DNA from: Curtobacterium pusillum
GTDB taxonomy: Bacteria; Actinomycetota; Actinomycetes; Actinomycetales; Microbacteriaceae
Direction: 5' to 3'
DNA: 64,000 nucleotides
Assembly (NCBI RefSeq): GCF_007680845.1
Contig: NZ_VEIY01000012.1
Location: 1 to 64,000 of the forward strand
The position numbers were made by a program, and so were the translations under genes. The notes below the pieces were generated by a model. The model worked only from the letters and a program-made list of their open reading frames with translations. It searched no databases and was not told the origin of the DNA. This document shows positions 24,305-33,745 of the stretch, piece after piece; position 1 is the first letter of the stretch; each line of letters begins with the position of its first letter.

Positions 24305-27094
24305 TCAGGATTCCCGTTCCCCGGACGCGGTGTGCGCTGAACGGAACGAGGGTGCCGTCTGCTCGTAGCCGGCGGCCTCGAGCGCGGCGGCGACCTGTCG
24401 CCGCGCCGCGATCCCGAGCTTCGGGTACACCCGGTACAGGTGCGTGCTGACGGTCCGGTGCGACAGGTACACCGCGTCCGCGATCTCCTTGTTGGTCAGC
24501 CCCTGCGCCGCCAGGCCCGCGACCTGCAGCTCCTGCGGGGTGAGCGGCTCCGCGGTCGCCCCCACCGCCGTGGACGCGGCGTTCCGACCGCCCGCCGCGC
24601 GGAGCTCGCTCGCTGCGCGGTCGGCGAAGGCGCGTGCGCCGGCCGTCGTGAACTCGCCGTGTGCCAGTTCCAGCTGTTCCCGGGCCTCCGACACGTGCCG
24701 GCCGCGTCGGAGCCACTCCCCGAAGAGCAGACGGGTCCGCGCGGTCTCCAGGCGCGACTCGCTGAGCTGCCCGAGCTCGATCGCCTTCTCGAACAGCGGC
24801 CGCGCTCCGGCATGGGGCGCGACGAGCGCACGGCTCCGGGTGGCGAGGGACGACAGGTAGGGCGACCGGTACGCCCGAGCGGCTCGCTCGGCCTCGGCGA
24901 TGTCGTCGAGCACCGTCTCCGGTCGTCCGGCCCGGACGGCGGCCTCGACCCGGTCCCCGATCGCCCACAGCGCGCGCGTCGGGTGCAGGGTGACCTGCGC
25001 GAGCTCGAGGAGGGCGTTCCGGTGGTCACCGGCGACGAGCGCGGCGACCCCCGCCGCCCACCGCGCGTCGGCGCCGGTCATCGACAACGGCGTCGCACGG
25101 CTCAGGCGGACGCTGCGCTCGATGTCCGCGCGCGCACCGGCCGGGTCCCCGAGCAGCACCCGGGCCCGCGCGGCGGTCGCCGCCGCCATGCTCGCCATGA
25201 GCGGTTGTGAGGTGTCCCCCGCGAGCCGCTCGGCGTACTCGGCGTCGGCGAGCCCCTCGCGGAGTCGGCCGGCGAGCAGGAGCACCCCCGCCCGGCCCCG
25301 GAGCGCCTGCGTGAGCTCCGCCGCCTGGCCCAGTTCGTGACACCGTTCGACGCACAGTTCCCACGCCGTCAGGGCGGTTTCGAGGTCCTGCAGCGACTCG
25401 GCGGCGATCGCCAGGGAGATGAGTTCGATCGGCGAGCGGACGAGCTTCGGGACGATGCTCGGCAACTGTTCGCGCAGCGGTGCGACGTCGCCCAGCGGCG
25501 CCAGGACCGCCAGTGCCACCGGCTTCATCGGACTCGTCGACGGCGTCTCCACGATCTGTCGGGACAGGTCGTCCCAGGTGTCCCTCGGCTGGTTCCGCCC
25601 GCGCGCGATGACCGCGGCGCCCCACAGGATCTTCATCCGGTCCTCGGTCCGCTCGCCCACGGGGAGACGTTCCAGCACCGCGGCGACCTCTGCGCGCGAC
25701 AGGGCGACGGCCCCGGCAGTGAGGCTGAGGAGGACCTTCGTGAACGTGACCTCGGCGAGGACGTGCGCGTCGATCTCGGACAGGTCCAGCCCGCGCAGGA
25801 GCTCGACCGCGGCGTCCGTCAGACCACCCTCGCGGGCCGTCTCGGCGGCGAGCGCGATCCTCCGGCCGCGCTCGTTCGTCCCCGGGGAGAGCGTCGCCGC
25901 CCGGGAGAACGCCTCGGTCGACTCCGCGTGGGCCCCACGCTCGCGGGCGAGCTGCGCGACCCGTTCCAGTTCGGACGCGAGCACCTCGTCCCGACGCAGC
26001 GCGGCGGCCGCGCGGTGCCACACGGCCCGGTGCGACCCGCTCGTCGCCGCCGCGAGCGCGAGGTGGCAGTCCACCCACTCCCGCAGCGTCGCGGCGCTCT
26101 GCACGGCGGACTGGAGGAGCGGGTGCCGGAAGCGCAGCGCGTCCGCCACCACGGTGACCAGGCCGCGTTCCTCGAGCGGACGGAGGTCGTCGACCGACAG
26201 GTCGAGGCGGCCGGCGGCGTCCATCACGTCGTGCAGTCCGGCGCCGTCGGCGGCCGCGGCGAGGACGAGCAGGCGTCGGCTGGGCTCGGGCACGGAGGCG
26301 AGCTGGTCGAGGAAGGCCCGCTCGAGCCGACGGGTGGTGGGCACGCGCGACGAGATCGCCGTGCGGTCGGCGCCCTGCTCGTGCAGCGCGATCGGGAGTT
26401 CCCGGAGCGCGAGCGGGTTGCCCTCGGACGCCCGGAGCACCCGGGCTCGGGACGCATCCGACAGGTCGGGCGCGTGCCGGTCGAGCACGAGCCGTGCCGA
26501 CTCGGGGTCGAGCGGTCCCAACGGGATCCGCTCGACGCTCGACGGTGCGCGGAACTCGACGTCGCCACCGCTCCGGAGGGTGCCGACGAGGAGCACGTGG
26601 GCGCTCCCGAGCCGCGCGACGACGAACATCAGGGCATCGACGGTGGACCTGTCCAGCCACTGGAGGTCCTCGACGGCGACGAGCAGGGGGCGGTGCGCGG
26701 CGGCCTCCTCGAGGAGTCCGAGGGTCGCGAGCCCGACGACGAGCCGGTCGGGTGCCGGGCCCTCCTCGAGGGAGAAGGCGATCCGGAGCGCCGCGCGCTG
26801 CCGTGGCGGGAGTTGGTCCGCGAACGGCACGAGCGTGTGCAGCAGCTCGTGCAGGCCGCCGTGGCCGACCGGCGCCGACCCCTGCGTGCCCGTGCACCGC
26901 ACGACGCGGAAGCCGGCGTCGGCAGCCGAGCGGACGGTCTCCTCGAGGAGGCTCGTCTTGCCGATCCCCGCTTCGCCCTCGACGATCACCGCGCGACCGG
27001 TGGCCTGCGCCCCGTCGAGGGCGGCGGCGAGGAGCGCGAGCTCGCGGTGACGACCGAGGAGCGTGGGTTGCTCCGCGGGCTCGGGCGTGGCCAT
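24305..27094 (-). CDS. LuxR-family regulator with AAA ATPase domain (LAL type)
   Basis: A 929-residue regulator. The N-terminal P-loop NTPase domain has Walker A GEAGIGKTS near residues 40-48 and Walker B-like LLVAVEDLQWLD near residue 140. A long middle region of helical (TPR-like) repeats spans about residues 350-830. The C-terminal LuxR HTH is LTPQELQVAGLAAQGLTNKE onwards, near residues 860-915. The size and order match large ATP-dependent LuxR (MalT-like) activators. The ATG at 27094 is the furthest upstream plausible start. It may regulate the flanking MFS porter or the divergent oxidoreductase; no direct evidence. Confidence 0.88.
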   Translation of the reverse strand: MATPEPAEQPTLLGRHRELALLAAALDGAQATGRAVIVEGEAGIGKTSLLEETVRSAADAGFRVVRCTGTQGSAPVGHGGLHELLHTLVPFADQLPPRQRAALRIAFSLEEGPAPDRLVVGLATLGLLEEAAAHRPLLVAVEDLQWLDRSTVDALMFVVARLGSAHVLLVGTLRSGGDVEFRAPSSVERIPLGPLDPESARLVLDRHAPDLSDASRARVLRASEGNPLALRELPIALHEQGADRTAISSRVPTTRRLERAFLDQLASVPEPSRRLLVLAAAADGAGLHDVMDAAGRLDLSVDDLRPLEERGLVTVVADALRFRHPLLQSAVQSAATLREWVDCHLALAAATSGSHRAVWHRAAAALRRDEVLASELERVAQLARERGAHAESTEAFSRAATLSPGTNERGRRIALAAETAREGGLTDAAVELLRGLDLSEIDAHVLAEVTFTKVLLSLTAGAVALSRAEVAAVLERLPVGERTEDRMKILWGAAVIARGRNQPRDTWDDLSRQIVETPSTSPMKPVALAVLAPLGDVAPLREQLPSIVPKLVRSPIELISLAIAAESLQDLETALTAWELCVERCHELGQAAELTQALRGRAGVLLLAGRLREGLADAEYAERLAGDTSQPLMASMAAATAARARVLLGDPAGARADIERSVRLSRATPLSMTGADARWAAGVAALVAGDHRNALLELAQVTLHPTRALWAIGDRVEAAVRAGRPETVLDDIAEAERAARAYRSPYLSSLATRSRALVAPHAGARPLFEKAIELGQLSESRLETARTRLLFGEWLRRGRHVSEAREQLELAHGEFTTAGARAFADRAASELRAAGGRNAASTAVGATAEPLTPQELQVAGLAAQGLTNKEIADAVYLSHRTVSTHLYRVYPKLGIAARRQVAAALEAAGYEQTAPSFRSAHTASGERES

Positions 27095-27202
27095 GGCAGC
27101 AATGTAGCGCGACAGGTGTCGGGGCGGGAACGGCGGGGACCACCGTCACGTGACGGATGCACCGCCGGCGGACGGCACGCCACGGTGGACGCACTGCCGA
27201 CA

Positions 27203-27238
27203 GCACCGGCACCGGCATCGGCACCGGCACCGGCACCG
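27203..27238 (+). repeat. Hexanucleotide repeat in a 5' leader
   Basis: Six consecutive GCACCG units (third unit GCATCG) run from 27203 to 27238 and end directly at the GGAGGAG ribosome binding site of the downstream oxidoreductase. Such short repeats can change copy number by slippage and would change leader length. Confidence 0.7.
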
Positions 27239-27252
27239 GAGGAGGAGCACCC

Positions 27253-28158
27253 ATGCACGCCATCGTCGTCACGGAGTACGGAGACCCGCAGGTCCTGCAG
27301 TGGCAGGAGGTCGCGGACCCCGAACCGGGACCGGGACAGATCCGCATCGCCGTGCGGGCAGCGGGCGTCGGCCCCACGGACCTCCACATCCGCGCCGGTC
27401 ACCTGCAGGGTCCGTTCCCGCTCCCCACGCCCGGCATCCTCGGCTTCGAGGCCGCCGGGACCGTCGACGCGCTCGGCGACGGTGTCACCGGCGTGCAGGT
27501 CGGCGACGACGTCGCCGTGCTGCTCCCGCAGCTCGGCGGGTACGCCGAGCTCGTCGTCGCCGACACCTGGGTGGCCAAGCCCGCGACCGTCGACTGGGCC
27601 TCCGCCGCCGCCTTCCCGGCGTCCGCCGAAGCGGCGGTCGCCGCGCTGCGGCAGCTCGGCGTCTCGTCCGGCGAGACCCTCCTGCTCTTCGGCGGTGGCG
27701 GGTCGGTCGGCTCGATCGCCATCCAGCTCGCCGTCGCCGGTGGGACGACCGTCCTCGCCGTCGGTCGCGAGCACTCCCGCGCCGTGGTCGAAGGCCTCGG
27801 CGCCACCTTCATCCCCGCGGACGGCTCCCTCACCGACGCCGTCCTCGCGGTGACCGACCACGTCGACGCCGTCCTCGACGCCGTCGGCGCGGTGGACCTC
27901 AGCGAAGCCGTCGAGCTCGCCGGGGGGCCCGCGCGCGTCGTCACCCTCACCGGTGCCGGTGCGAAGAACGGCGTCGAGTTGCTGCACTCCGGCCCCGACC
28001 GGGCGCCGGGAGCACTCGACGAGACGATGCCGCTCCTCGCCGAGGGACGCCTGCAGCTGCGGTCGCGCACGACCTTCCCGCTCCAGGACGCGGCGGCCGC
28101 CCACGCGGCGCTGGAGGCCCCAGGGGCCCACGACAAGATCGTGCTCCTGCGCGACTGA
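27253..28158 (+). CDS. Zinc-independent quinone oxidoreductase-like alcohol dehydrogenase
   Basis: A 301-residue medium-chain dehydrogenase of the quinone oxidoreductase (QOR) group. The GroES-like N-half has RAAGVGPTDLHIRAG and LGFEAAGTVDALGDGV. The Rossmann half has LLLFGGGGSVGSIAIQLA near residue 150. The cysteine cluster of zinc enzymes is missing, as expected for the QOR group. It should reduce quinones or enones with NADPH. The ATG at 27253 follows GGAGGAG. It is divergent from the LuxR regulator. Confidence 0.83.
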   Translation: MHAIVVTEYGDPQVLQWQEVADPEPGPGQIRIAVRAAGVGPTDLHIRAGHLQGPFPLPTPGILGFEAAGTVDALGDGVTGVQVGDDVAVLLPQLGGYAELVVADTWVAKPATVDWASAAAFPASAEAAVAALRQLGVSSGETLLLFGGGGSVGSIAIQLAVAGGTTVLAVGREHSRAVVEGLGATFIPADGSLTDAVLAVTDHVDAVLDAVGAVDLSEAVELAGGPARVVTLTGAGAKNGVELLHSGPDRAPGALDETMPLLAEGRLQLRSRTTFPLQDAAAAHAALEAPGAHDKIVLLRD

Positions 28159-28351
28159 CGACCGGACCCGCTCGACGCGGTCGCCGCCAGCCAGATCGGA
28201 GGCACCGGTCCCAGAGCAACCGTGATCGGGTTGAATGACCGGAGTGGTCGGACGTCCGGCCCGACCACGGTGGATCCACCCCGACCTCCCGCCGGGAGTC
28301 GGGGAGCAGAGCGCCCTCAGCACGAGGGCAGATCAACCACGGAGGTACACG

Positions 28352-29188
28352 ATGGCGTTCGTCACCACGAGCGATGGCACGGAGATCTACTACAAGGACT
28401 GGGGGCCGCGCGACGCGCAGCCCATCGTGTTCCACCACGGATGGCCGCTCTCCGCGGACGACTGGGACGCGCAGATGCTGTTCTTCCTCGCCAACGGCTA
28501 CCGCGTGATCGCACACGACCGGCGCGGTCACGGCCGCTCGTCCCAGGTCGGGACCGGGCACGACATGGACCACTACGCGAGCGACACCGACGCGCTGGTG
28601 CAGCACCTCGACCTGCACGACGCGATCCACATCGGCCACTCCACCGGTGGCGGCCAGGCCGCGCGCTACGTCGCGCAGTACGGCGAACCGCAGGGCCGGG
28701 TCGCGAAGATCGTCCTGGTGGCCGCCGTGCCGCCGCTCATGGTCCAGACCGAGGGCAACCCGGACGGCACCCCGATCTCGGTGTTCGACGGCTTCCGGGA
28801 AGCACTCGCCGCCAACCGCGCCGAGTTCTTCCAGGCGGTCGCGTCCGGCCCGTTCTACGGCTACAACCGGGACGGCGTGGACGTGTCCGAACCCGTGGTC
28901 GCGAACTGGTGGCGCCAGGGCATGACGGGCAGCGCGCTGGCCCACTACGAGGGCATCAAGGCGTTCTCGGAGACCGACCAGACCGAGGACCTCAAGGCCA
29001 TCTCCGTCCCGGCCCTCGTGCTGCAGGGCGACGACGACCAGGTCGTCCCGTACAAGGACGCGTCACTGAAGCAGGCCGAGTTGCTCAGCGACTCCACCCT
29101 CAAGATCTACGAGGGGTACCCGCACGGCATGCTGACGACCCACGCGGACGTCATCAACCCGGACATCCTCGCCTTCATCAAGCAGTAG
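28352..29188 (+). CDS. Alpha/beta hydrolase, non-heme chloroperoxidase/esterase type
   Basis: A 278-residue alpha/beta hydrolase. The oxyanion segment is HHGWPLSADDWD, the nucleophile elbow is IGHSTGGGQAARYVA with Ser near residue 95, an acid lies in LQGDDDQVVPY near 230, and the His is in YPHGMLTTHAD near 258. This is the arrangement of cofactor-free haloperoxidases and aryl esterases. The natural substrate is not visible. The ATG at 28352 has GGAGG six bases upstream. It ends before a perfect terminator hairpin. Confidence 0.85.
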   Translation: MAFVTTSDGTEIYYKDWGPRDAQPIVFHHGWPLSADDWDAQMLFFLANGYRVIAHDRRGHGRSSQVGTGHDMDHYASDTDALVQHLDLHDAIHIGHSTGGGQAARYVAQYGEPQGRVAKIVLVAAVPPLMVQTEGNPDGTPISVFDGFREALAANRAEFFQAVASGPFYGYNRDGVDVSEPVVANWWRQGMTGSALAHYEGIKAFSETDQTEDLKAISVPALVLQGDDDQVVPYKDASLKQAELLSDSTLKIYEGYPHGMLTTHADVINPDILAFIKQ

Positions 29189-29201
29189 CCCGGCCGCAAC
29201 A

Positions 29202-29234
29202 GAGGAGCCCACCGGCGGTGTCGGTGGGCTCCTC
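29202..29234 (+). terminator. Terminator hairpin after the hydrolase gene
   Basis: GAGGAGCCCACCG (29202-29214) pairs perfectly with CGGTGGGCTCCTC (29222-29234) around a 7-base loop, 13 bases after the stop codon. It separates the hydrolase from the pxp operon. Confidence 0.8.
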
Positions 29235-29273
29235 CGTGGTCTCCGGTGGCAGGACCTGGATTGCCGCAGTAGA

Positions 29274-29284
29274 TTGTTCAACAA
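29274..29284. promoter_or_regulatory. FadR-type GntR operator upstream of pxpA
   Basis: TTGTTCAACAA is a perfect palindrome of 5-bp arms around one base and fits the FadR-subfamily consensus TNGTNNNACNA. It lies 23 bases upstream of the pxpA start. The same 11-mer occurs at 34467-34477 in front of DUF969, next to a FadR-type regulator gene. Confidence 0.7.
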
Positions 29285-29307
29285 CCCGGCGACGACAGGA
29301 CTCCCCC

Positions 29308-30087
29308 GTGACGACGATCGACCTCAACAGCGACCTCGGCGAGGGCTACGGCGCCTGGACGATGGGCGACGACTCCGCGATGCTCGACGTCGTCTCCAGT
29401 GCGAACATCGCCTGCGGCTTCCATGCCGGCGACCCCACGATCATGCTCGCGACCTGCCGGGCCGCGGCCGACCGGGGCGTCGCCGTCGGCGCCCACGTCG
29501 CGTACCGCGACCTCGCCGGCTTCGGCCGCCGTCCGGTCTCCGTCGCCCCGGACGAACTCCACGCCGACGTCGTCCACCAGCTCGGCGCGATGCTCGCCAC
29601 CGCGCACGTCGCGGCCACTCGAGTCACCTACGTCAAGCCGCACGGCGCGCTCTACAACACCGCGTGCGCCGACCCCGTCCAGGCCGAGGCCGTCACCCGT
29701 GCGATCGCCGACGTCGACCCGTCCCTGGCGGTGCTCGCACTGCCCGGCTCGGAACTCCTGCGGGCCGCCGAGCGCCACGGGCTCCGCGCCGTCAGCGAGG
29801 CGTTCGCGGACCGCGCCTACGAACCCGACGGATCCCTCGTCGCGCGCAGCCGTCCCGGTTCGGTCCTGCACGACGCGGACGAGGTCGCCACCCGCGTCCT
29901 CCGCATGGTCACCGACGGGGTCGCGACCGCCGTCGACGGCTCTGACGTCCAGGTCCGTGCCGACTCGGTCTGCGTGCACGGCGACTCCCCGTCCGCCGTC
30001 GCGATGGCACGTGCGATCCGCACGCTGCTGAGCGCGCAGGGCATCACGATCGCGCCGTTCGCGCCGGCCGCACCATCCGTGCCGTGA
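29308..30087 (+). CDS. pxpA: 5-oxoprolinase subunit A (LamB/YcsF family)
   Basis: A 259-residue protein matching PxpA, one of three subunits of the ATP-dependent prokaryotic 5-oxoprolinase that opens 5-oxoproline to glutamate. Characteristic segments are IDLNSDLGEGYG at the N-terminus, SSANIACGFHAGDP, VGAHVAYRDLAGFGRR, YVKPHGALYN and CVHGDSPSAV. I chose the GTG at 29308 because it puts the conserved N-terminus at the start; no strong ribosome site precedes it. It overlaps pxpB (GTGA). Confidence 0.92.
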   Translation: MTTIDLNSDLGEGYGAWTMGDDSAMLDVVSSANIACGFHAGDPTIMLATCRAAADRGVAVGAHVAYRDLAGFGRRPVSVAPDELHADVVHQLGAMLATAHVAATRVTYVKPHGALYNTACADPVQAEAVTRAIADVDPSLAVLALPGSELLRAAERHGLRAVSEAFADRAYEPDGSLVARSRPGSVLHDADEVATRVLRMVTDGVATAVDGSDVQVRADSVCVHGDSPSAVAMARAIRTLLSAQGITIAPFAPAAPSVP

Positions 30088-30710
30088 TGCCCGACGTACG
30101 CGCGGCCGGCGGTGCTGCACTCCTGGCCACGTTCGGCTCGCTCGACGAGGTCGTCGCGTTCCGCAACGGCCTCCCCGTCCACGGCATCCCGGGAGTGACC
30201 GAAGTCGTCTCCGGCGCCCGGACCCTGCTGATCCGCTACGACCCGTCCCGCACGGACGCTGCACGCCTCCGGGCGGCGCTCGCAGCCGTGGTCCCGGTCC
30301 CCTCCTCCGGCGTCCGCGTCGCTGACGATCCGGTGGTCATCCCCGTCACCTACGACGGCGACGACCTCGACGACGTCGCGTCCTCCACCGGCATGTCCCG
30401 CGAGCAGCTCGTCGCCTGGCACACGGGTCAGGTCTGGACGAGCGCCTTCTGCGGTTTCGCCCCGGGCTTCAGCTACCTGACCGGCGCGACGACGTCGCTC
30501 GACCTCCCCCGCCGCACGACGTCGCGCACCGCCGTCCCCGCCGGCGCCGTCGCGCTCGCCGGCGAGTTCAGCGCCGTCTACCCGCGCACCTCCCCCGGCG
30601 GCTGGCAGCTCATCGGCCGCACCGACGTCGCGATGTGGTCGTTGGACCGAGACCCACCTGCGCTGGCTCCGGCGGGCACCCGGATCCGCTTCGTGGAGGC
30701 CGACGCATGA
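30084..30710 (+). CDS. pxpB: 5-oxoprolinase subunit B
   Basis: A 208-residue protein of the allophanate-hydrolase subunit 1 (KipI-like) family. Key segments are LLIRYDPSRTD, the substrate-handling VIPVTYDGDDLDDVA near residue 88, and CGFAPGFSYLTG followed by LPRRTTSRTAVPAGAVALAG, which are the family signatures. It starts at GTG 30084 overlapping pxpA, with an ATG as the second codon at 30087 also possible. It forms a complex with PxpC. Confidence 0.9.
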   Translation: MMPDVRAAGGAALLATFGSLDEVVAFRNGLPVHGIPGVTEVVSGARTLLIRYDPSRTDAARLRAALAAVVPVPSSGVRVADDPVVIPVTYDGDDLDDVASSTGMSREQLVAWHTGQVWTSAFCGFAPGFSYLTGATTSLDLPRRTTSRTAVPAGAVALAGEFSAVYPRTSPGGWQLIGRTDVAMWSLDRDPPALAPAGTRIRFVEADA

Positions 30711-31591
30711 GCACACTCACCGTCGTGCACGTGGGGTTCGGTGCAACGACGCAGGACCTCGGTCGGCCCGGTCTCAGCGACATGGGACTGGGAGCGGCCG
30801 GTCCCGCCGACCGGGCATCCGCCAGCCTCGCCAACCGCATGGTCGGCAACCGGCCCGGAGCAGCCGTCCTGGAGGCGCTGCTCGGCTCCGTCACGCTCCG
30901 CTCGGACTCCCATGTGGTCGCCGCCGTCACCGGGGCCGGCTGCCCGGTCGAGGTCGAGCACGCGGACGGGCGGGTCCGCGGCCGAGCCGCGTACGAGGTC
31001 ATCCTGCTCGCCCCCGGCGACACCCTCCGCATCGGTGTCCCGCTGACACGGCTCCGCGCCTACATCGCAGTCCGTGGCGGGTTCGACGTCGAACCCGTGC
31101 TCGGCAGCCGCGCACGGGACTCCCTCGCACGACTCGGTCCGGACCCCGTCGCGGCCGGCGACGTGCTCCCGGTCGGCGCAGCCGCCGACGCCTGGCCGAT
31201 CGTCGACGCGGTCCCACCGTCGCTCGAGCCGTGGCCGTGGGAACCCGTCGTCCTCGACGCGACCCCCGGCCCCCGTGACGACTGGTTCACCCCGGAGTGG
31301 CGCGCGACCCTGACCCGTCAGGAGCACCACGTCAGCTCCGACAGCGACCGGGTCGGCGTGCGCACGTCGGCCGCGGAGCCACTCGTCCGCGCCATCACGC
31401 ACGAACTCCCGAGCGAGGGTGTGGAGACCGGCTCGGTGCAGGTCCCGCCGGACGGCTTCCCCGTGCTGTTCCTCGCCGACCACCCGGTCACCGGCGGCTA
31501 CCCCGTCGTCGCGGTGCTGACCCCTGCCTCCGTCGACCGTGCCGCCCAACTCCGCCCCGGGGACGTGTTCCGCTTCCGCATCACCCCCTGA
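30707..31591 (+). CDS. pxpC: 5-oxoprolinase subunit C
   Basis: A 294-residue protein of the allophanate-hydrolase subunit 2 (KipA-like) family. It has TTQDLGRPGLSDMGLGAAGPADR at the N-terminus, GAAVLEALLG, YIAVRGGFDVEPVLGSRARDS, and HELPSEGVETGSVQVPPDGFPV near residue 225. The ATG overlaps the pxpB stop (ATGA), completing the order pxpA-pxpB-pxpC. It converges on the DUF2891 gene 38 bases away. Confidence 0.9.
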   Translation: MSTLTVVHVGFGATTQDLGRPGLSDMGLGAAGPADRASASLANRMVGNRPGAAVLEALLGSVTLRSDSHVVAAVTGAGCPVEVEHADGRVRGRAAYEVILLAPGDTLRIGVPLTRLRAYIAVRGGFDVEPVLGSRARDSLARLGPDPVAAGDVLPVGAAADAWPIVDAVPPSLEPWPWEPVVLDATPGPRDDWFTPEWRATLTRQEHHVSSDSDRVGVRTSAAEPLVRAITHELPSEGVETGSVQVPPDGFPVLFLADHPVTGGYPVVAVLTPASVDRAAQLRPGDVFRFRITP

Positions 31592-31629
31592 CGAACCGGA
31601 CGGTCGCCGTCGCCGGCGCCGGCGCCGCC

Positions 31630-32661
31630 TCAGCAGGCGTGTTCGCGTGCCTCCATCGCGTCCCAGGCGAAACTCGCGAGCCAGTGCGTGGAGTAGTACT
31701 CCTCGCCGACACTCGCTTCGAGACCGGATGCGAGGAGACGGTCGGCCGCCGCCGCGAGGAGCCCGGCGAGCTCGGAGCTGCCCGCGTCGTCCAGGGCGTC
31801 CACGATCCGCCGCGCGGAGCCGGCACGGGAGAGGTCGAGGCCGAAGAGGTGCACCTGCTGCGGGTCGTTCTCGTCGACGACCACGGTGGAGCTGAGGATC
31901 GAGTCGCCGGAGCGGACCTCGGCGAAGAAGCCGCGCGCCCACGGCCCGAACTCCGCCGCCGGCAGCACCGCGCGCATCAGGTCGGCTTCGGCGAGGCCGG
32001 CCGACAGGAAGTCGTGCCCGCTGCGCTCCCACGCGAAGGGCCATGCGGCGTCGTCACCGAACCAGTCACGCGCGGAGCGTTCGATCGTCGCGACGAGGTC
32101 GTCCCTGCCGAGGGTCCGAGCACCGTCGAGCACGAGGAGCAGCCCGAACGCCGAGTTCGAGTGCACCCCGTGCCGCACCGGGTACGCGGCGCCCGAGACC
32201 CAGCGGCTGACGAGGTCCTCGAGCACCTCGATGACGGGGACGAACCCGGGCGCGAGTGCCCGGATCGCCGGGACCTCCGACGTGGAGACCTCGGCCGCGA
32301 GTCGCATCAGCCAGGCCCACCCGTAGGGGCGCTCGTAGTGCGGGGTCCGTCGGAGGTAGGCCGCCTCGGTCGCGAGGTGATCCGCGCTGAGGTGGGCTTC
32401 CAGGACCGGGACGAGCCGCGCCTCCAGACCGGGCGTCAGCCCGAACGCGACCAGCCGTGCCGCGAGCCAGTGCATGTGGACCGACGAGTGCCAGTCGTAG
32501 GACGTCGCGAAGGCCGGGTGGAGCTCGACCGGCAGTGCCCGGTCCTCCGGGCCCGTCGTCGCGTGCTGCGCCGCGTACGGGTACTCGCGCGTGATGTTGT
32601 CGGCGGCGACGGCGGCGAAACGATCGGCCCAGGCGGCGCGTGCGAGATCAGAATGCGACAA
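31630..32661 (-). CDS. DUF2891 family protein
   Basis: A 343-residue soluble protein matching the DUF2891 family, rich in Trp/His/Glu motifs such as SSVHMHWLAARL, RPYGWAWLMRLAAE, GVHSNSAFGLLL and EEYYSTHWLASFAWDAM. An alpha-toroid fold is likely from the pattern. The function is not established. The start is TTG at 32661 with GGGAG nine bases upstream, and it overlaps the end of the DUF979 gene by 14 bases. No in-frame ATG or GTG with a ribosome site lies nearby. Co-occurrence with DUF969/DUF979 and pxpABC suggests a part in 5-oxoproline or pyroglutamyl-peptide use, which is an inference. Confidence 0.8.
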   Translation of the reverse strand: MSHSDLARAAWADRFAAVAADNITREYPYAAQHATTGPEDRALPVELHPAFATSYDWHSSVHMHWLAARLVAFGLTPGLEARLVPVLEAHLSADHLATEAAYLRRTPHYERPYGWAWLMRLAAEVSTSEVPAIRALAPGFVPVIEVLEDLVSRWVSGAAYPVRHGVHSNSAFGLLLVLDGARTLGRDDLVATIERSARDWFGDDAAWPFAWERSGHDFLSAGLAEADLMRAVLPAAEFGPWARGFFAEVRSGDSILSSTVVVDENDPQQVHLFGLDLSRAGSARRIVDALDDAGSSELAGLLAAAADRLLASGLEASVGEEYYSTHWLASFAWDAMEAREHAC

Positions 32662-33745
32662 GGTACATGACTCCCATGTTGACGACGAGCAGGATGGCGG
32701 CGGTCGGGATCTGCGCCTTGATCGGACCGTACTTGTCGCGCATCTCCAGGAGCGCGGCCGGCACGAGGTTGAAGTTCGCGGCCATCGGCGTGACCAACGT
32801 GCCGCAGAAGCCGGCGAGCATCCCGATGGCGAACACCGCGGCGGGGTTGCCGTCGAAGCCCTGGACCAGGACCGGCCAGCCGATCGCGGCGGTCATGATC
32901 GGGAACGCAGCGAACGCGTTCCCCATGATGATGGTGAACAGCGCCATGCCGAGGCAGTACACGACGACCGCGGCGATGAGCGAGCCGCTGGGCAGGATCG
33001 ACTTGATGATCGTCCCGACGGCGTCACCCACACCGGCCTGGGTGAAGACGATGCCGAGCGTCGAGAGCATCTGGGGAAGGAGCGCTGCCCATCCGATGGC
33101 CTGGAGGAGCCGACCCCCTTCGCGGATGGGGGTGGCGATCTTCGGCGGACGCAGGATGAACACGGCGACGACCACAGCGAGGACCGAGCCGATGCCGAGG
33201 CCGGTCAGGGTCGCGCTGCCCTCGGCCAGGAGCGGCTGGCCGCCGACCGAGACGAGCGGACCGAGGGTCGCGACGAGCACGGCCACCACCGGGACGACGA
33301 GCGCCGGGACGAAGAGCCGGTTGCCGAAGCGGGAGGCGAGCGTCGCGCGCTCGTCGGGGGTGGTGGTCGCGAGGACGCTGGTGCTGGCGCCTCCGGTACT
33401 CGGTCGCGTCGTCACACCGGTCGGCGCGCCGGGGCCGGTCTCCGAACCGGTTCCGGCGCCCGGGATGCTCGCGACACGGGTCCGGCTGGGAGCGCCGTTG
33501 CGCGCCGTCGTCCCGGTGAACCCGAGTCCGGCGAGTGCCACCATCACCAGGACTGCGACGCCGAGTACCCACGCCGGAGCGGTCTGTGCGGCGACGAACG
33601 TGCCGTAGAAGAAGGAGAGGCCGAGGATGCCCCAGAACGCCGCGTTGCCGAGGCGCTTCGCGTGGGTCGTGTCCGTCACGATGAGGACTGCGACGGCGAT
33701 GAAGAAGGCGCCGATGAGCCAGTAGAGCCATTCGCTGGTGATCAT
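32648..33745 (-). CDS. DUF979 family membrane protein
   Basis: A 365-residue integral membrane protein of the DUF979 family with roughly nine to ten hydrophobic segments. Residues about 80-135 form a Thr/Gly/Ser/Pro-rich cytosolic or linker stretch that looks like an insertion (RVASIPGAGTGSETGPGAPT). It overlaps the DUF969 gene by four bases (ATGA). DUF969 and DUF979 proteins are encoded together and probably form one transporter; in this setting 5-oxoproline is the natural candidate. AGGAG precedes the ATG. Confidence 0.83.
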   Translation of the reverse strand: MITSEWLYWLIGAFFIAVAVLIVTDTTHAKRLGNAAFWGILGLSFFYGTFVAAQTAPAWVLGVAVLVMVALAGLGFTGTTARNGAPSRTRVASIPGAGTGSETGPGAPTGVTTRPSTGGASTSVLATTTPDERATLASRFGNRLFVPALVVPVVAVLVATLGPLVSVGGQPLLAEGSATLTGLGIGSVLAVVVAVFILRPPKIATPIREGGRLLQAIGWAALLPQMLSTLGIVFTQAGVGDAVGTIIKSILPSGSLIAAVVVYCLGMALFTIIMGNAFAAFPIMTAAIGWPVLVQGFDGNPAAVFAIGMLAGFCGTLVTPMAANFNLVPAALLEMRDKYGPIKAQIPTAAILLVVNMGVMYLVAF

